Shown in pieces: positions 1-12,991 of a DNA stretch of 47,409 bases (the stretch's first letter is position 1; each line of letters starts with the position of its first letter). Both the position numbers and the translations under genes were made by a program. Source of the DNA: Conidiobolus incongruus B7586 (lineage: Eukaryota > Entomophthoromycota > Entomophthoromycetes > Entomophthorales > Conidiobolaceae); contig JNEM01014921.1 in assembly GCA_000697335.1 (NCBI GenBank), positions 1 through 47,409 on the forward strand, given 5' to 3'. The notes under the pieces are model-generated. The model saw only the letters and a list, made by a program, of their open reading frames with translations, did not search any database and was not told the DNA's origin.

Positions 1-248
1 ATATATATATATATATATATTCTTATAATATAGTTCTAAAAATATTGAATTAGTTTATGAAATGTTAAATTTCAATTTTTAATAAAACTATATTTTAAAT
101 ATAAGCAACTTATTATAAATATGCTAAAAATTAATAATAATAAAAAATTTAATTTTAAACTAAGTTTTAATTTTGATAAAATATATACTAATAATTTAAT
201 TAATTATATTTTTTAAACTATACTATTACTTAATTCCTATATTAATAT
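1..248. other. AT-rich DNA with (AT)n at the window edge
   Basis: A (AT)10 run opens the window, followed by A/T-dominated sequence with no open frame of note. I looked here for the missing 5' half of the truncated mariner copy at 1564-2340 and did not find it. Confidence 0.7.
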
Positions 249-1563
249 TACTATAGAATTGAAGAAATGGGAAATTTTTTAATTTCTGATTTTTCAAACA
301 TATTATTACTTTCAAATAAGCAAATATATATAAAACAAATAAGAAAATAAATAGTTTTGAATTATATATATATATATATATAATAATTTTTTTGATTAAA
401 AATTAATTTTTTAAAATTAGTTGTTTAATTTAATCATACTTAAACTAAATAGTAACTATCAAAAGTTTTTTATTTTAGTATTAGTAAAACTTAACCACAA
501 ACCCTCTAAAATCATTTAAAATTTACAAACAGCTTTTGGTAATGAAGTATTATCTAAATCAACAATTTATTACTAGGTAAATTACTTTAAAGCTAGGAGA
601 GAAACTACCTAAAACCTGTTAAAATCTAGAAGATTAATTTTAACTGTTATTCTTTTAATTGTTAATAAAATAAAAAATTATATTGAAAAACACCTTTTTA
701 TTTCAGCTAAAGAATTATCAAGACATTTTAATATTAGTTACACAAGTATTTTATATATATTAAAGTTTAAATTAAATTTAATTAATAAAAATGTAAAATA
801 GGTACTTTATAATTTAACTAAAACTTAAAAAAAAGCTAGAGTAGCTATTGCTAAACAAATCTTACTAAGGTATAGCTAGAAACCAAGGTTTTTACAGTAA
901 ATTATTACAATTGATAAATCTTAAATTCTTTTGTATAATCTTTTGCTAAAACATAAATCAAGGTGTTAGATTAAGCTAAATCATCCCCCTTTACAAATTC
1001 CTTTAAATAAACACTTTATTGATAAGTGAATGTTAATTATAACAATGGATTATAATAACATATGCTATTTTTATTTAGTTCTTAAAGGAAAATCTATTAA
1101 TAGTAAACTTTATATATCTTTTTTAAATAAAACTATTTCTAATTGGTATTCCCAATATAATTTAAGAAAACCTATTATTTTGCATGATAATTGTAAAATA
1201 CATAAATCTAAAGTTGTAAAAAACTTTCTAATTAAAAATAACTGGAAAAAACTACCACATCCAGTATATTCTTTAGATTATAACCTATGTGATTATAATT
1301 GTTTTAGGTAATTAAAAAACCAGCTTGCAAGAAAAAAAATTTCTACAGGAAAATTTAATTGGTTTGTGAAACATCAAATTTCAGTTTTTAATAAAAAGAA
1401 CTGTTTTTTAGGTGTTAGATCTTTGTTAAAAGTATAGCAAAAAGTTATTAGAAATAAAAGAAATTATTAATTTTATATTATATATTTATTTTTATTTTTT
1501 ATATACTGAAATGTTTATTTTTTTTCAATTGCAAAAAATTCTTATTATTTAAATTATAAAGTA
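249..1563 (+). mobile_element. mariner element, copy 1, full length, inactive
   Basis: A 1.3-kb element of the mariner branch of the IS630-Tc1-mariner superfamily (cut-and-paste, TA target). It runs from TACTATAGAATTGAAG at 249 to a 3' inverted repeat ending AAATTATAAAGTA at 1563. The transposase frame is on the + strand. The stretch 1030-1311 is open and carries the second and third catalytic residues: D of HDN(C) and D of CDYNCF, with 34 residues between them, the mariner DD34D signature. Around them are the typical LPHPVYS and W residues. The rest of the frame (about 505-1470) is in one register but contains about a dozen in-frame TAA/TAG/TGA codons, mostly where relatives have Gln or Trp, so the copy is dead. 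A (TA)n tract lies at about 363-381. Family assignment is firm; the RIP-like cause is inferred. Confidence 0.88.
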
Positions 1564-2340
1564 ATAAATAAAAATATAAAATAAATAACTTATAATATAA
1601 CTAAAAATTAAAAATTGTTAAAGTAGTTATTGTTAAATAAAACTTATTAAAATATTATTAGAATCTTAAACTTTTATAATGAATAATTATAATTGAAGAA
1701 TTTTAAATCTTTATATATAATCTTTTATTAAAACATAAATCAAGAGGTTAAATTAAATTAACCCCTTTTATAAATCCCTTTAAATAAATATTTTGTTAAT
1801 AAGTAAATATTAATAATTATAATAAATTATAATGATATATACTATTTTTATTTAATTCTTGAAGGAAAATTAATTAGTAGTAAATTTTATATTGCTTTTT
1901 TAAATAAAATTATTTTTAATTAATATTCTAAATATAATATAAGAAAACTTATTATTTTGCATGATAATTGTAAAATACATAAATCTAAAGTTGTAAAAAA
2001 CTTTCTAATTAAAAATAACTGGAAAGAACTACCACATCTAGTATATTCCCCTGATTATAACCTATGTGATTATAATTGCTTTAGGCAATTAAAAAACCAG
2101 ATTGCAGGAAAGAAAATTTCTGCAGGAAAATTTAATTGGTTTGTGAAACATCAAATTTCAGTCTTTAATAAAAAGAACTGTTTTTTAGGTGTTAGATCTT
2201 TGCTAAAAGTATAGCAAAAAGTTATTAGAAATAAAAGAAATTATTAATTTTATATTATATATTTATTTTTACTTTTTATATATTAAAATCTTTATTTTTT
2301 TTCAATTGCAAAAAATTCCCATTATTTAAATTACAAAGTA
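1564..2340 (+). mobile_element. mariner copy 2, 3' part only
   Basis: It directly follows copy 1 and starts at the equivalent of copy-1 base 784, so the 5' half is missing. It ends in a well-kept 3' terminal repeat (ATTATTTAAATTACAAAGTA). The open stretch 1957-2214 carries the HDNC...CDYNCF (DD34D) part of the transposase and reads CAA where copy 1 has TAA after CFR. From about 1949 on it differs from copy 1 at only about 5-6% of sites, nearly all transitions. Before 1949 it differs at roughly a quarter of sites. This mosaic suggests gene conversion or a recombinant origin. Confidence 0.82.
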
Positions 2341-3336
2341 ATATTACTAAAAATTAAAATATAATTGAAATATTAATAATAATTATTTTCAAGGATTTAC
2401 AAATACTTTGGTATTAATTATTTTAAATAATATTAAAATATATTTTGTAATTAATTAAACAAATTAATAAAAATTTCTAATAGCAGAAATGAATATATAA
2501 CTTATCCAACCATAATAATATTAATATTAGTTATCCTATAATATCAAAAATAGCTCTTTTAAAAGTTTAATAGTTGATAATAGCTTTTAATTTATTACAG
2601 AAAAAATTATTTAAATTAGAATAAATTCAAAATTATCGATATGAATACTAAGCGAAAGCTAATTAAAAAAATAATATATTCTGATAACGAAAATATATTA
2701 AGAAAATAGTATTAAACCAATTTTTAATTTTATAAGTAAATATAATAAAAATATTTTGGGCGTTTAAAGCTAAAAATATTTCAATTAAAGCAATTCAATT
2801 AAAAGACCTATTATTATACTACATAATATATATTTATATGAAAGCAAATTAATCAAAAATTTGTTTATTGCAAATATCTAGCCTTTATTACCTTATTCTC
2901 CATTCTTACAAGAACTAAATTACTATGTTTATGATTACTCAGGTAAGATTAAGGATTTAATTTGGGTAAATTAATTTTATTTCAACTTGAACATATTAAA
3001 ATTAAAAGGATAATCTTAATAATAAATTATAAAAAAATTATTTAAAAAGAATAAGTAATTTTCATTAAAATGGAATTAAATTATTTATTAAAAAGAAATT
3101 AATTATTTAAGTGATATTCTTTTTTCTTTAGCTTAGTTTATTTTTTAAATTAGAATTGAAAATTACTTTTGCTTTTTAAATATAAAAATTAATTGAAGCA
3201 TTTTGTTTATTTAATATTTCAAATAAACATATTATTGAATTAGAACCTTACATATAAAATAAAATATTAAAACTATTACAATTACAAAATTTGTATTTCA
3301 TTTCAAATATGATGAAATAAATATTTTATTGATTAT
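2341..3336. other. AT-rich intergenic DNA with a degenerate transposase-like patch
   Basis: Mostly featureless AT-rich sequence. On the + strand at about 2800-2946 one frame reads RPIIILHN, then LLPYSPFLQELNYYVYDYS, with a single TAG. It resembles the last catalytic block of Tc1/mariner transposases (PIILHDN... LPHPVYSPDL..DY). It is not close to the mariner copies next door, so it may be a very old copy of another mariner-like family. Confidence in that reading is low. The gap next to the receptor gene (about 3000-3336) shows nothing else. Confidence 0.4.
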
Positions 3337-4299
3337 TTAAAAGACAACTGAATCGCGTCTTATATTTTCTCGAGTAACCAGAGATTGGAAAATAAATCTA
3401 CTTAAAAATGGGAACGTTTGAACAAAGCAATTTCTAACTTTATCATGTAGTAATAACATCAGTAAACTATTGATAATTGGGCTTATGTTATTCAAAGTGG
3501 TAGATATTAAATCACTTATCGGTGATCGAGGTACTCCAGTAATTATTTCCCTTGTAGTGTTATACATTTCCAGTGTATTAGTAGTCAAATAGAGGAATAA
3601 TAAAAATAGTACACGAAATATCACTTTGTTATTCTCTTCCAGAGCTATCTTAGGATCACAATTTAAATCCTTTATCATTTGGAATGTTCTTCGACGCTGG
3701 ACAACAGCAATACCAACATATGAATAAATTACAAAAATAGTGCTTAACCACATCATTATCCCATAGGATACAATTGTAAAATACCCAAAATCGTTATCAG
3801 GGGATCCCAAGCAATAAATTGCCAAAGTTACCAATTCCATAGTACCAATCCCAATAGTGACAAGGTTACAAGTAATAAAATAAATAATCTCAAATATCAT
3901 TATCCCAATCCATACCTTATTAGGGAGTTTAATGTTATGGATTATTAATAAACCTCTCTCTAAACTCATCAATCCCACGAACCAAGATGAAAGATATACT
4001 GACCCAAGATATATGAGAGAGTTGAAATCACACAAAAGTTGGTGTGTAGGTAAATAATAACCATTAACGCTAGATAATATACCTATTGACAAAAAGCTGC
4101 ACACCGATATGAAATCTAGTATCAAAACCCCAAACCCAATTTTCATATTTGCAGAAAATTTTTTATTGAATAATTTGAAGGTGGATACGAGTAACATAAA
4201 AGTAATAGGGAAATCTATACTACCCACTATTAAATAAGAATACACCAACAAATCACTCTCTTTAGGTCGATTTTCATATACTTGGACAGGATCATACAT
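3337..4299 (-). CDS. Rhodopsin-like (class A type) seven-transmembrane receptor, 320 aa
   Basis: Predicted plasma-membrane G-protein-coupled receptor with unknown ligand. Seven hydrophobic segments lie at about 18-41, 53-77, 92-118, 129-152, 171-199, 226-246 and 263-285. Class A-like landmarks are Cys90 at the start of helix 3 with Cys163 in the second extracellular loop (probable disulfide), a SLERGLLI block at 112-119 in the DRY position, and SPIINSLLMLLLHDKVR at 273-289, which sits where NPxxY plus helix 8 would be. The basic QRRR at 201-204 begins the third cytoplasmic loop. The N-terminus is short without a signal peptide and the C-tail is short. The ATG at 4297-4299 is the only sensible start; a TATA-like TATTTAAATAG lies about 55-70 bases upstream. 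The gene is intronless. Rhodopsin-like receptors are rare in Dikarya but known in some early-diverging fungi. The family call rests on topology and motifs. Confidence 0.75.
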   Translation of the reverse strand: MYDPVQVYENRPKESDLLVYSYLIVGSIDFPITFMLLVSTFKLFNKKFSANMKIGFGVLILDFISVCSFLSIGILSSVNGYYLPTHQLLCDFNSLIYLGSVYLSSWFVGLMSLERGLLIIHNIKLPNKVWIGIMIFEIIYFITCNLVTIGIGTMELVTLAIYCLGSPDNDFGYFTIVSYGIMMWLSTIFVIYSYVGIAVVQRRRTFQMIKDLNCDPKIALEENNKVIFRVLFLLFLYLTTNTLEMYNTTREIITGVPRSPISDLISTTLNNISPIINSLLMLLLHDKVRNCFVQTFPFLSRFIFQSLVTRENIRRDSVVF

Positions 4300-7233
4300 A
4301 TTAATGATAACTTGTTATTTTTCATAGATCTTGAAATTAAGTTGGATAACTGTCTCTATTTAAATAGAAAAGGAATATGATATCACATTATGATACTACA
4401 TTTTGGTATTTCATCGAATAGAAATTTTGAATTGTTCGAATGAAACAACGTTTGAACCCTGTAGTTAAATAGTGTTATATATAATCTTTAATAAGATCCG
4501 AAATTTAAAAATAATTTATATGAATAAAGTTATTTAGTATACCACTATAACTATATAATAAAATTGAATTATAATATTAAATTTACATTTTGATATTCTC
4601 TATAATATAGAAATAATTTTCCCTCATTATCAATTACATCATAAAATAAACCAAGTTCATTGATAATATACTTTGTAAATTATCACTAATTCTCAAAATA
4701 AAACTCAACACTTAGCACTTAGCGATCCAATGATAAGTAATCGGTACTAGATTAATTAGTATTGTTTCAGTATTAGCTCGTCATCATTTTGTTTTATTAA
4801 AATCACAATATTGATTGAATTTTAAAGTTTCATTAAAAATTAATTCGCTTTACTTAATTTGAATAAAATAATTTCAATTACAAAAACATAATATTTCTTT
4901 TTCTCATATCAATTTAATTTTATATCTTACTAACTTGAATTACAATATAATAATTACAATTATTTAATTAAAAAACAATTTTTATCTATTGTTGAGTTAA
5001 AAAAAATAAGTACTACAGTTTTTTAATAATATTATTAATTTTTATATTATTATAAGTGACAATAATATTCAAGTTAGATGACCGTACTGGATTTATTACT
5101 ATAGATGGTAATATGTTAATTTTAGGAAAATTTCATTTAATTTTGGTTTAAAGGAAAATATAAACCATTTTTATTATTTTATAATATATATATATATATA
5201 CTTAATCTGTAAAAATTTATTAAAATTTAATTGAATATTTCTCTTTTTGGATACCTTTTTAAAGGTATGATATATTTTAAATAGACTTAATGAAAAATTT
5301 CCATCTTCGTTGTGAGAAGTAAGTTTAGTGTTAATTTGAATCTAGGCTAGTTTTAAAATTAATCAAAAATAATCAGTTTAGTATAAAAATTTAAAATATA
5401 GAACAAGCATAGTTACGGGTACAAGTGCGCTCTGGGATTGTTTAATTTTGCTAGATATTTATCATTTTAATCCTACTGTTTCAAATTAATATGGCGAATT
5501 ATTTTTAATGATGAATAAAGTTTTGACTTGAAAAACAAAAAAATATACTTTGTATTGCATAGACTGTAATAATAGCAAACCAGTTATTGATATAATGAAA
5601 TTTAATCTATCCAAAGAATTTTATAAATATAATTGATTTTTAGATAATGGGAATAACAAGCTCAGCTTACTTGTATAGTATTTCCAACCACTTAACGATT
5701 AGGTACTTTATCTTTTATAAAATACTCAAATCACGGCAAAATCCTTCAGTTGTTTTAGTATTTTAAATTCTAATCTAGGAATTTAAGTATTTTTACAATA
5801 ATTAATGATTTTACTATACCAATGAATAATTGTGAATATTTTATTTTTTACTAATTTCACAAACTTGATAGTTAATTAAACGATGTTTAATCTAGAGACC
5901 AACATCTTTTACATATATAGTTCCATTTAAAATGGAATAATAAAACAATTTCATCTGACGAAGTTCTGATCAAGTTGTATTAGATGGAAAACATATAGAA
6001 TTAGCTGTATGTTTTATAGATTAAGGTAATTCAATATACCTGCAATTTTATTACTGATAATAATCCATCACATAGATATATCATCTAATCAAAAATAACT
6101 TAACAATCACAATAATTCATCATAACACAAATAGCATAGAATTATTATATATCAATATTATCTTATTTAGTATTTCATTCATTAATTCAAATTATTATAT
6201 TAAATTCATTTATAAATCATTCATTACACAAATCATAATAACATTTATAATAATGAATTATTTTCCAAAATTCACGTGTTCTAACTATATTATTTAAAAT
6301 GACAACTTTAAAATCTTTTTATGATCAATATAAAATTGAAAACTAATTTGGAATTGGAATATTTTATATTGTGTATTAATTTAAAAATATATTAAAAATT
6401 TTAAAATAAAAATATTTCTCTCTTATTAACTAATTAAGCTAAATGTAATATATTTTTTAATTTCTTTTCAAGATTAATTGCCAAAAGATTTACAGTATTA
6501 TTGGTACTTATTAATATAATTCTAAGTTGTAACTTTCCACTCTTATACAAAGGAAGCTAGTATTAAATAGAATAAATCAAACTAACTTTCACAACGAATT
6601 ATGAATATCCAGATTAATAAAATCACTTATTCAATAAATATTTTTAAAGGCCCAAGTATTTGATGATTTAATTGATCAAACCAAATATTTAAGAAGTAAT
6701 AAAATTTTAATACAATATAATCTAAAAATATTTATTATAAATCAATTAGATATAAATTGAAATATTTATTATTTAATATTTTTAAACAGATTTTTAATTA
6801 AAATATATTTAAATTTGATTAACTAAGAGATTGATTAATTTTATATCCAAAATTATTATCATCAATAAATTCATTTTATTAATAATAATGAATTTAGATT
6901 AATTTGATATTAATGATTATTTATTTTTATAAGAAACTATAATAATAATTAGTTATTAAAAGTAAAAAAATCTTATTTGATAAAATTAAAAACTAATATA
7001 AGATTAATTTTTATTTGTGAATTTTAAAAATATGTTATATTATTATCTAATAAATATAAAATAATAATAATAATATATTATAATATTGAATTAATCTAAT
7101 TAAAATAAATTAATTTAATATATTAAGATAAAAAAATTTATATTAAAAGATTAATTCTCTAGATATATATATAATTAAATAATTTAATTAATAATAATTA
7201 TTTAGCTAATTTATATTTTTATTGCTAAATTAT
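4300..7233. other. Long gene-poor interval
   Basis: About 2.9 kb without a credible complete gene. Its first half (4.4-6.1 kb) is less AT-extreme and holds short coding-like snatches on the + strand: about 5065-5145 reads IFKLDDRTGFITIDGN, and about 5412-5490 reads SIVTGTSALWDCLILLDIY. These may be relics of genes or chance. From about 6.2 kb to the mariner at 7234 it is almost pure A/T with no structure that I can interpret. Confidence 0.45.
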
Positions 7234-7344
7234 TACCATAAAATTGAAGAAATGGGAAATTTTTTAATTTTTGATTTTTCAAACATATTATTAATTTCAA
7301 ATAAACAAATATATATAAAACAAATAGGAAAATAAATAGTTTTG

Positions 7345-7380
<36 letters not shown>

Positions 7381-7676
7381 TAGCTTGTAAAAGTGAGTTA
7401 TAGAATTAAAATTACTTAAATATTTACTTATATCTTAAATAATTCCTTATTAAATAAATTTAAATTAAAATATATAATTTATCTATATTAATTAATTGTA
7501 ACTAACTATATTTGATTATATTACATTAGCTATTAGTTAATATATTAAAACCTAAAATTTAACTAAGATGAGTTATAAATTTATAGGTTTATAAGTTAAA
7601 AGGGTATAAATAACAAAGCTTATATATATCTTCTTTTTCTTTTATTGTATTATATATATTATAAAATTATTAAGCT

Positions 7677-8074
7677 TGTAAGTGTAGTGGTAGTTAAACT
7701 AATATAGTATAGAGGAAGACTTAATATAAAAGTAATGTGTGTAAAATGTGGTAATATAATGTAGCTGTAGTGTGCAAGTGTAAACAAAGTTTAATTAAGC
7801 TTCAAACTAGGATGAGTCACTGATATATTAAGTTTTATATTAGGTAGTGCCAATATCCTACAATATTGATAGAATATAGTCTCAATTTTAGAAATAGTGT
7901 AAAAGTAAAAAATAATAAGAATTGAGAGGAAAAAGAGGAACCTAGTTTATTAGATAATTCAATGCTATTTATATAATTAATTTAACTATATAAGTATAAA
8001 TTAATAATATAATTTATAGTTAATTGGATTATATGAAAGTATATATAAAAATTTAAAGAATTAGTCTTTTAACA
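7677..8074 (-). repeat. 3' LTR of the Ty3-type fossil
   Basis: About 398 bases, near-identical in layout to 12992-13390. It lies downstream of the integrase region on the - strand and next to a purine-rich tract (about 8075-8090), which makes it the 3' LTR. Confidence 0.88.
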
Positions 8075-11000
8075 CTCCCCTAGTAGGTTTCTTAAAAGAG
8101 ACACACTCCTTAATTTTTTACAAATAGGTATAATAAGCTAAGGTATTCTTAATATTTTCTAGAAATTCTTATGTAGCTTCTTTAATAAGATAACCCATCT
8201 ATTTTACATAAAAATAAAGCTTATTCCTAATATATTTAGACTTAATTATATAATCAACATAGTATTTTTCTTCTCTATCTTAATTAATAATTAGATCTAG
8301 TTTTAAAGTTTTTAATTAATTAAAAAAAGTGTTAAAATCTTTAATATGGTTTAATTTTAGATATGTGAAAGGTAAGGTTAATCTTTAAAGTTAGAGATAA
8401 TTCCAAGGTAATATTTTTAAAATTTAAATCAATAGATTAAATTTTATAGGGACTATAATATAATGGTAAGTATTTGGGATTTAAGCTAGATTTAAGTAGG
8501 GTAGGTTTAAAAGCAAAATATTCTAAGTATACAAACATACTAGTTTTATATTTAAGAGAGTCTCTAGATAACTTTAAGTATTGTTATTCTATAATCCTTT
8601 AATTTTCTTCTAAGTTAAATTTAACAAGGGAATTAATATGTTTGATATTGGATTAAAATTCAACAATATCCAAAAGTAAGTTGATTTAAAGTTTTAGAGT
8701 AATTATTAAGTTAAGATGTTTGTTATAATTGATGAAATAAAAGCTAAAACCTGTTGATTTATTAATAAAGGTGTTGAATGAATATTAGAGTTGGTAGATA
8801 TAAGCATCCTAATTTAACTAATTAGTGTTAATATAAGCTTTAATCATTTGCTTTAAGGTTTTGATAGTTCTTTTAACAAGTTTATTAGTTTAGTGATGAT
8901 TAGTAGTAAACATAGTTAGGTTAATCTTAAAGGAAAAAGATAGTAACTTCTAGAATCAAGAGTTGAATTATACATTTCTATCAAATACAATAGTTTGTGG
9001 AATTCTATGGTAGGTAAAGATATTAAAGAATAACAATTATGCAACATCTTTAACTGTAGAAGTTTTGAAACAAGGAATAAAATAAGCATATTTAGAAAAT
9101 GAATCAATTATAATTAGTAAGTTATCATAATTATTTGTTGATTTAGGGATTTCTATAAAATTAAGTTGGATTTGTTGTTAAATTTCATTAAAGATTTATA
9201 GGGGAATAAGTTTATTATATTTTAGTTGAGTATTATATTTAATTCTTTAGCATATATCACAGGTATTAGTGTATTTCTAAACTAATTTAACTAGGGAAAG
9301 CTAGTAGTACTTTATTTTAATTCTCTCAGCAATCTTTAACTAGTTTTAATGTCCTTTAACAAGTAAGTTATAGCATTTATTAAATATTGTTTGTTAAATC
9401 TTGGGGATGTTAGGAATATATAAACAATTATTATAGTATAGTAAGTTATTAATAATTTTAAATCTTTTAACATATTTTAGTTAGTTTTCTAATAGTTTAA
9501 AGAGTTCTTCTTTAACTAAAATAAAGAAATCATTATTTAACAGTGTTTCTTAAAGTAGTTTAATAAATTTTTTATTTCTTTCATTAATAATCATTAAGTT
9601 AATATTTGCTGGATTTTTACAATTAGAACAAAAGGGTAAATATGTAAGATTTTTTAACAAAGTATCTACAACTTAGTTTTATTAACCTAAGAGATATTGA
9701 ATAAAGAAAAGGTAAGCTTAGATAGTTTTAATCCATTTAACTTATCTTCTTAATAAATGCTTTTGAGTATTTAAGTAGATAAGTGATTTGTGATCTGTAA
9801 GTATTAAAAAAAAGTTGCAGGGTAAGAAATATAAGTGATTTTTGATTATTTCTACTAAAGCAAAGAGTTTTTATTTATAGACTAGGTATTTTAATTCAGC
9901 TGGTTTTATTTTTCTTAACTAGAATGTTATTGGTTTTAAAATAACATTTGTAGGGTTAAACTCAACTTGTTCTCCCTTATTTATTATTTTATCTTATAGT
10001 TGTAGGGTAAAATATAAATTAAATTTAAACTAGGTTAACTATTTATCAATTATAAAAAAACTAGAGTTAGTAAAAATAATGGTAGGTAGTTTTAGATTAA
10101 AGATAGATAAAGCAAGAATATTAGTAATATAGAAAATTAAAGCATTTATGTAGAAAGTGTATAGTAGGGTTTATTCAAAAAAAAAGTCTTTCCTTAAGAG
10201 ATTAGTAAGAAGAATAGTAAGTTCAACAAAAAAATCAATGAAATTTTTAAAGTAATTTAATAATTTAAGTATAAACATAAGTTGATTTTTGTTTATAAGT
10301 ATAGTAAAAGCTTTAACACCATTGAGTTTAGTTAGATTAATATTAATTCTTTAAAAGGAAATAATATAACTATAAAAAATGATAGAAAAGGTACTAAAGA
10401 TATATTTTGATAGTTTTAAAGGTAATTTATATTCTTAAATAATTTGTAAGATTTAATTAATATATTGAATATATTCTTCTTTAGTTTTTAAATAGATTAA
10501 GATATTATCAAAGTAGGTGATAACAAAGTTATTAAAAACAAGGTTAAAAAGGGAATTGATAAATTAAGTGAAAGTTACAAAGGTATTACACAATCTAAAG
10601 TTTATAACAATAAATTTATAGTAACTTAAAAGAGTATTGAAAGTAGTTAAAGGGATAGAATTTTCTTCAACTTTAATATTGTAATATCTATTCCTAACAT
10701 CTAGTTTGGTAAATATAGTTGATCTAAGTAGTTTATCCCTAACATTATATAGGTTTAGTAATAAAGTTTTATCCTTGATAGTTTTAGAGTTTAAAACATA
10801 GTTATCAATATATAATCTCCAACTACCATTAGCCTTTTATACAAAGAAGATTAGAGATTTTTATGGTGAGGAAGAAAGTCTAATATACCTATTTTCAAGT
10901 AGTTTTTGGATTTCTTCTTTCAAGGTTTAGTATTATTCAAGAAATAAATGGTAAGTAAGTTTTAAAGATAATTATATACTAGGGATTAGTTTAATTTTGT

Positions 11001-12991
11001 GTTTAATATTATATTTAGGTGGTAATCTATTCACAAGTTCAAAAACATTAGTAAATTAACTTACTATATTGTATAAGAAGTGGTTATTAGATATAACTTC
11101 ATTAAAATCAACAGATAAAGTGTTAATAGATAAATAATAAACAGATATATATCCCTATAAATTATTTAGGTTTTTGATTAACTTTTTACATTGATTTTTA
11201 CTTATAATAATAGAATTATTTGCTACAATTATAGAGTTAGTGTTAGGTAAAGTATTTAATAGTTTTATAATAGGGTAATGTAGATTTTTTAAGATTAATT
11301 CTACTAATTTCTTTTAGAAAATAAAAAAAATAGATTTGTAACTTTTTGGGGTAATATTTATAAATATAAAACTGTGATATTCAAACTAATTTTAACCTAG
11401 TATAAAATTATAACCAATGTTACCAACTAGGAATTTAATATATTAGGAGTAGTTAGGGGGTAATGATAAGTATTTAAATATAGTACCAGATGCTTATTCT
11501 ATTAAGTTGTTAGTATATTTAATTATCAAGTTACTTTTTTAGGTAGGTAAAAATAACTTTACAACAATAAAAAAAAAGATGATACAACTAAAATAACTAA
11601 AATTAATTAAAATACTAATAGGTGTGTCTATAAAAAAACTAATTAACACAAACAATAGGGTAATAGTTAAAGGTAAAGAATTACAAGGTAGATTAGTTAC
11701 TAGAATATTTCTAGTTTCTAGTGGTTTAATCAGTTAGATTTCTCTAGTATACATAGTTTAATTTGTAGAATCATTAGTTTATTAGAACTTTTGTAGATTA
11801 GATTAGAATCTACTAACTAATTGTGAAAAAGGTGATTCTAAAGTTATATTAATATTATTCAGGTTTGATTTGTGGTTAACAAATTAAAATTGTTGAGAAT
11901 TAGATTGGTGTTGTTTCTTAAAGGGATATTTGTTAGCTTTATAGTTAACTTAAGTCCTTCAACAATAATAACAACCTTTATTTGCTCTCAAGTAAACTTT
12001 AGCTTCTTCACTAAAAGTCTTCTTATGAAGCTTTAAAGCAGAAACATCTATTATTTAAAACTTAAGTAGGTTAGAGTAAAGTTTAAAAGATTAATTTTTA
12101 GGGTAGGAAGATTTAGTTATAGAGTAAAGGATATTATTGATTATAATTGCTATATCACAAATGTTAGAAAAAAACATATTATTAAAGTGTTCCCTACTAA
12201 TTAGCTAAAGCTTCACTTAAAGGTTAAAGCACTCTAATAGTTTGTGGATTTATTTTTCTTCAGTGATATTTAATATATTTAAACATATCTCATTAAATTT
12301 CTCAATTAATTATCTTGTAGAAGTTTTTTATTTAAGCTAGGAAAGCTTTTCTCTTGTTAATTAAACTTAATCTTTTAGGTAATACCTTTTTTTTAAAGGT
12401 TTTTTCTAATTGTTTAAAAGTTTGTATTTTTGTAATAGGTTATCCTCCTGAAAATTTTTTAGGATTAAGTTTATAATAAGTTAACTACCAAGTATAAACA
12501 GATTTTTCCAAAAAAGAAGTGGTTAATTTAAGGATATTCTTTAGATTTTCATCTGGGATTAAATTAAGGTAATTCTTTATATTTTTAAGGTAGTTTTCAA
12601 GTTTGTAGAGGTTTTTAAAACTATCATAAGTAGTTAATTTGTTTTTAAAGATATTAAAGAGGTGGTTTAATGTATTAATTATAATAAAGTAGCTAGTTTG
12701 TTAGATTTAAGCTCTTTGAGACATGTTTTTTTCAATCAAAAGTTGTCTAATATAAGTTTTTTAGAGGGTAGTAAGTTTTTAGAGACTAAAGTTTTAGATT
12801 CACTTAGTAATTAAGCTGCTATTATCATTAAAATAATATGAGGGTATCTCTTTTTTTAGTGGTATTATAGTATATAGTGTTAAATTTAAATGAAATAAAT
12901 TATAGATAAAATTTAAAATAGCAATAATTAGGTTTAATATAGATAGTTATTAATATCTAATAGGTTTTTAATAGTTTTATTGCTGCTACTA

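Noticed and set aside
1030-2214. Alternative genetic code with TAA/TAG = Gln
   Set aside because: The transposons read well that way, but host genes (bestrophins, GH16, receptor) use CAA/CAG for Gln and end at TAA, and some transposon stops fall at Trp sites.
4441-4470. tRNA-like B box (GGGTTCAAACG on the - strand)
   Set aside because: No matching A box or acceptor/anticodon stems in the surrounding 80 bases.
8916-9107. Small - strand gene
   Set aside because: It is part of the integrase region of the Ty3-type fossil, not a separate gene.
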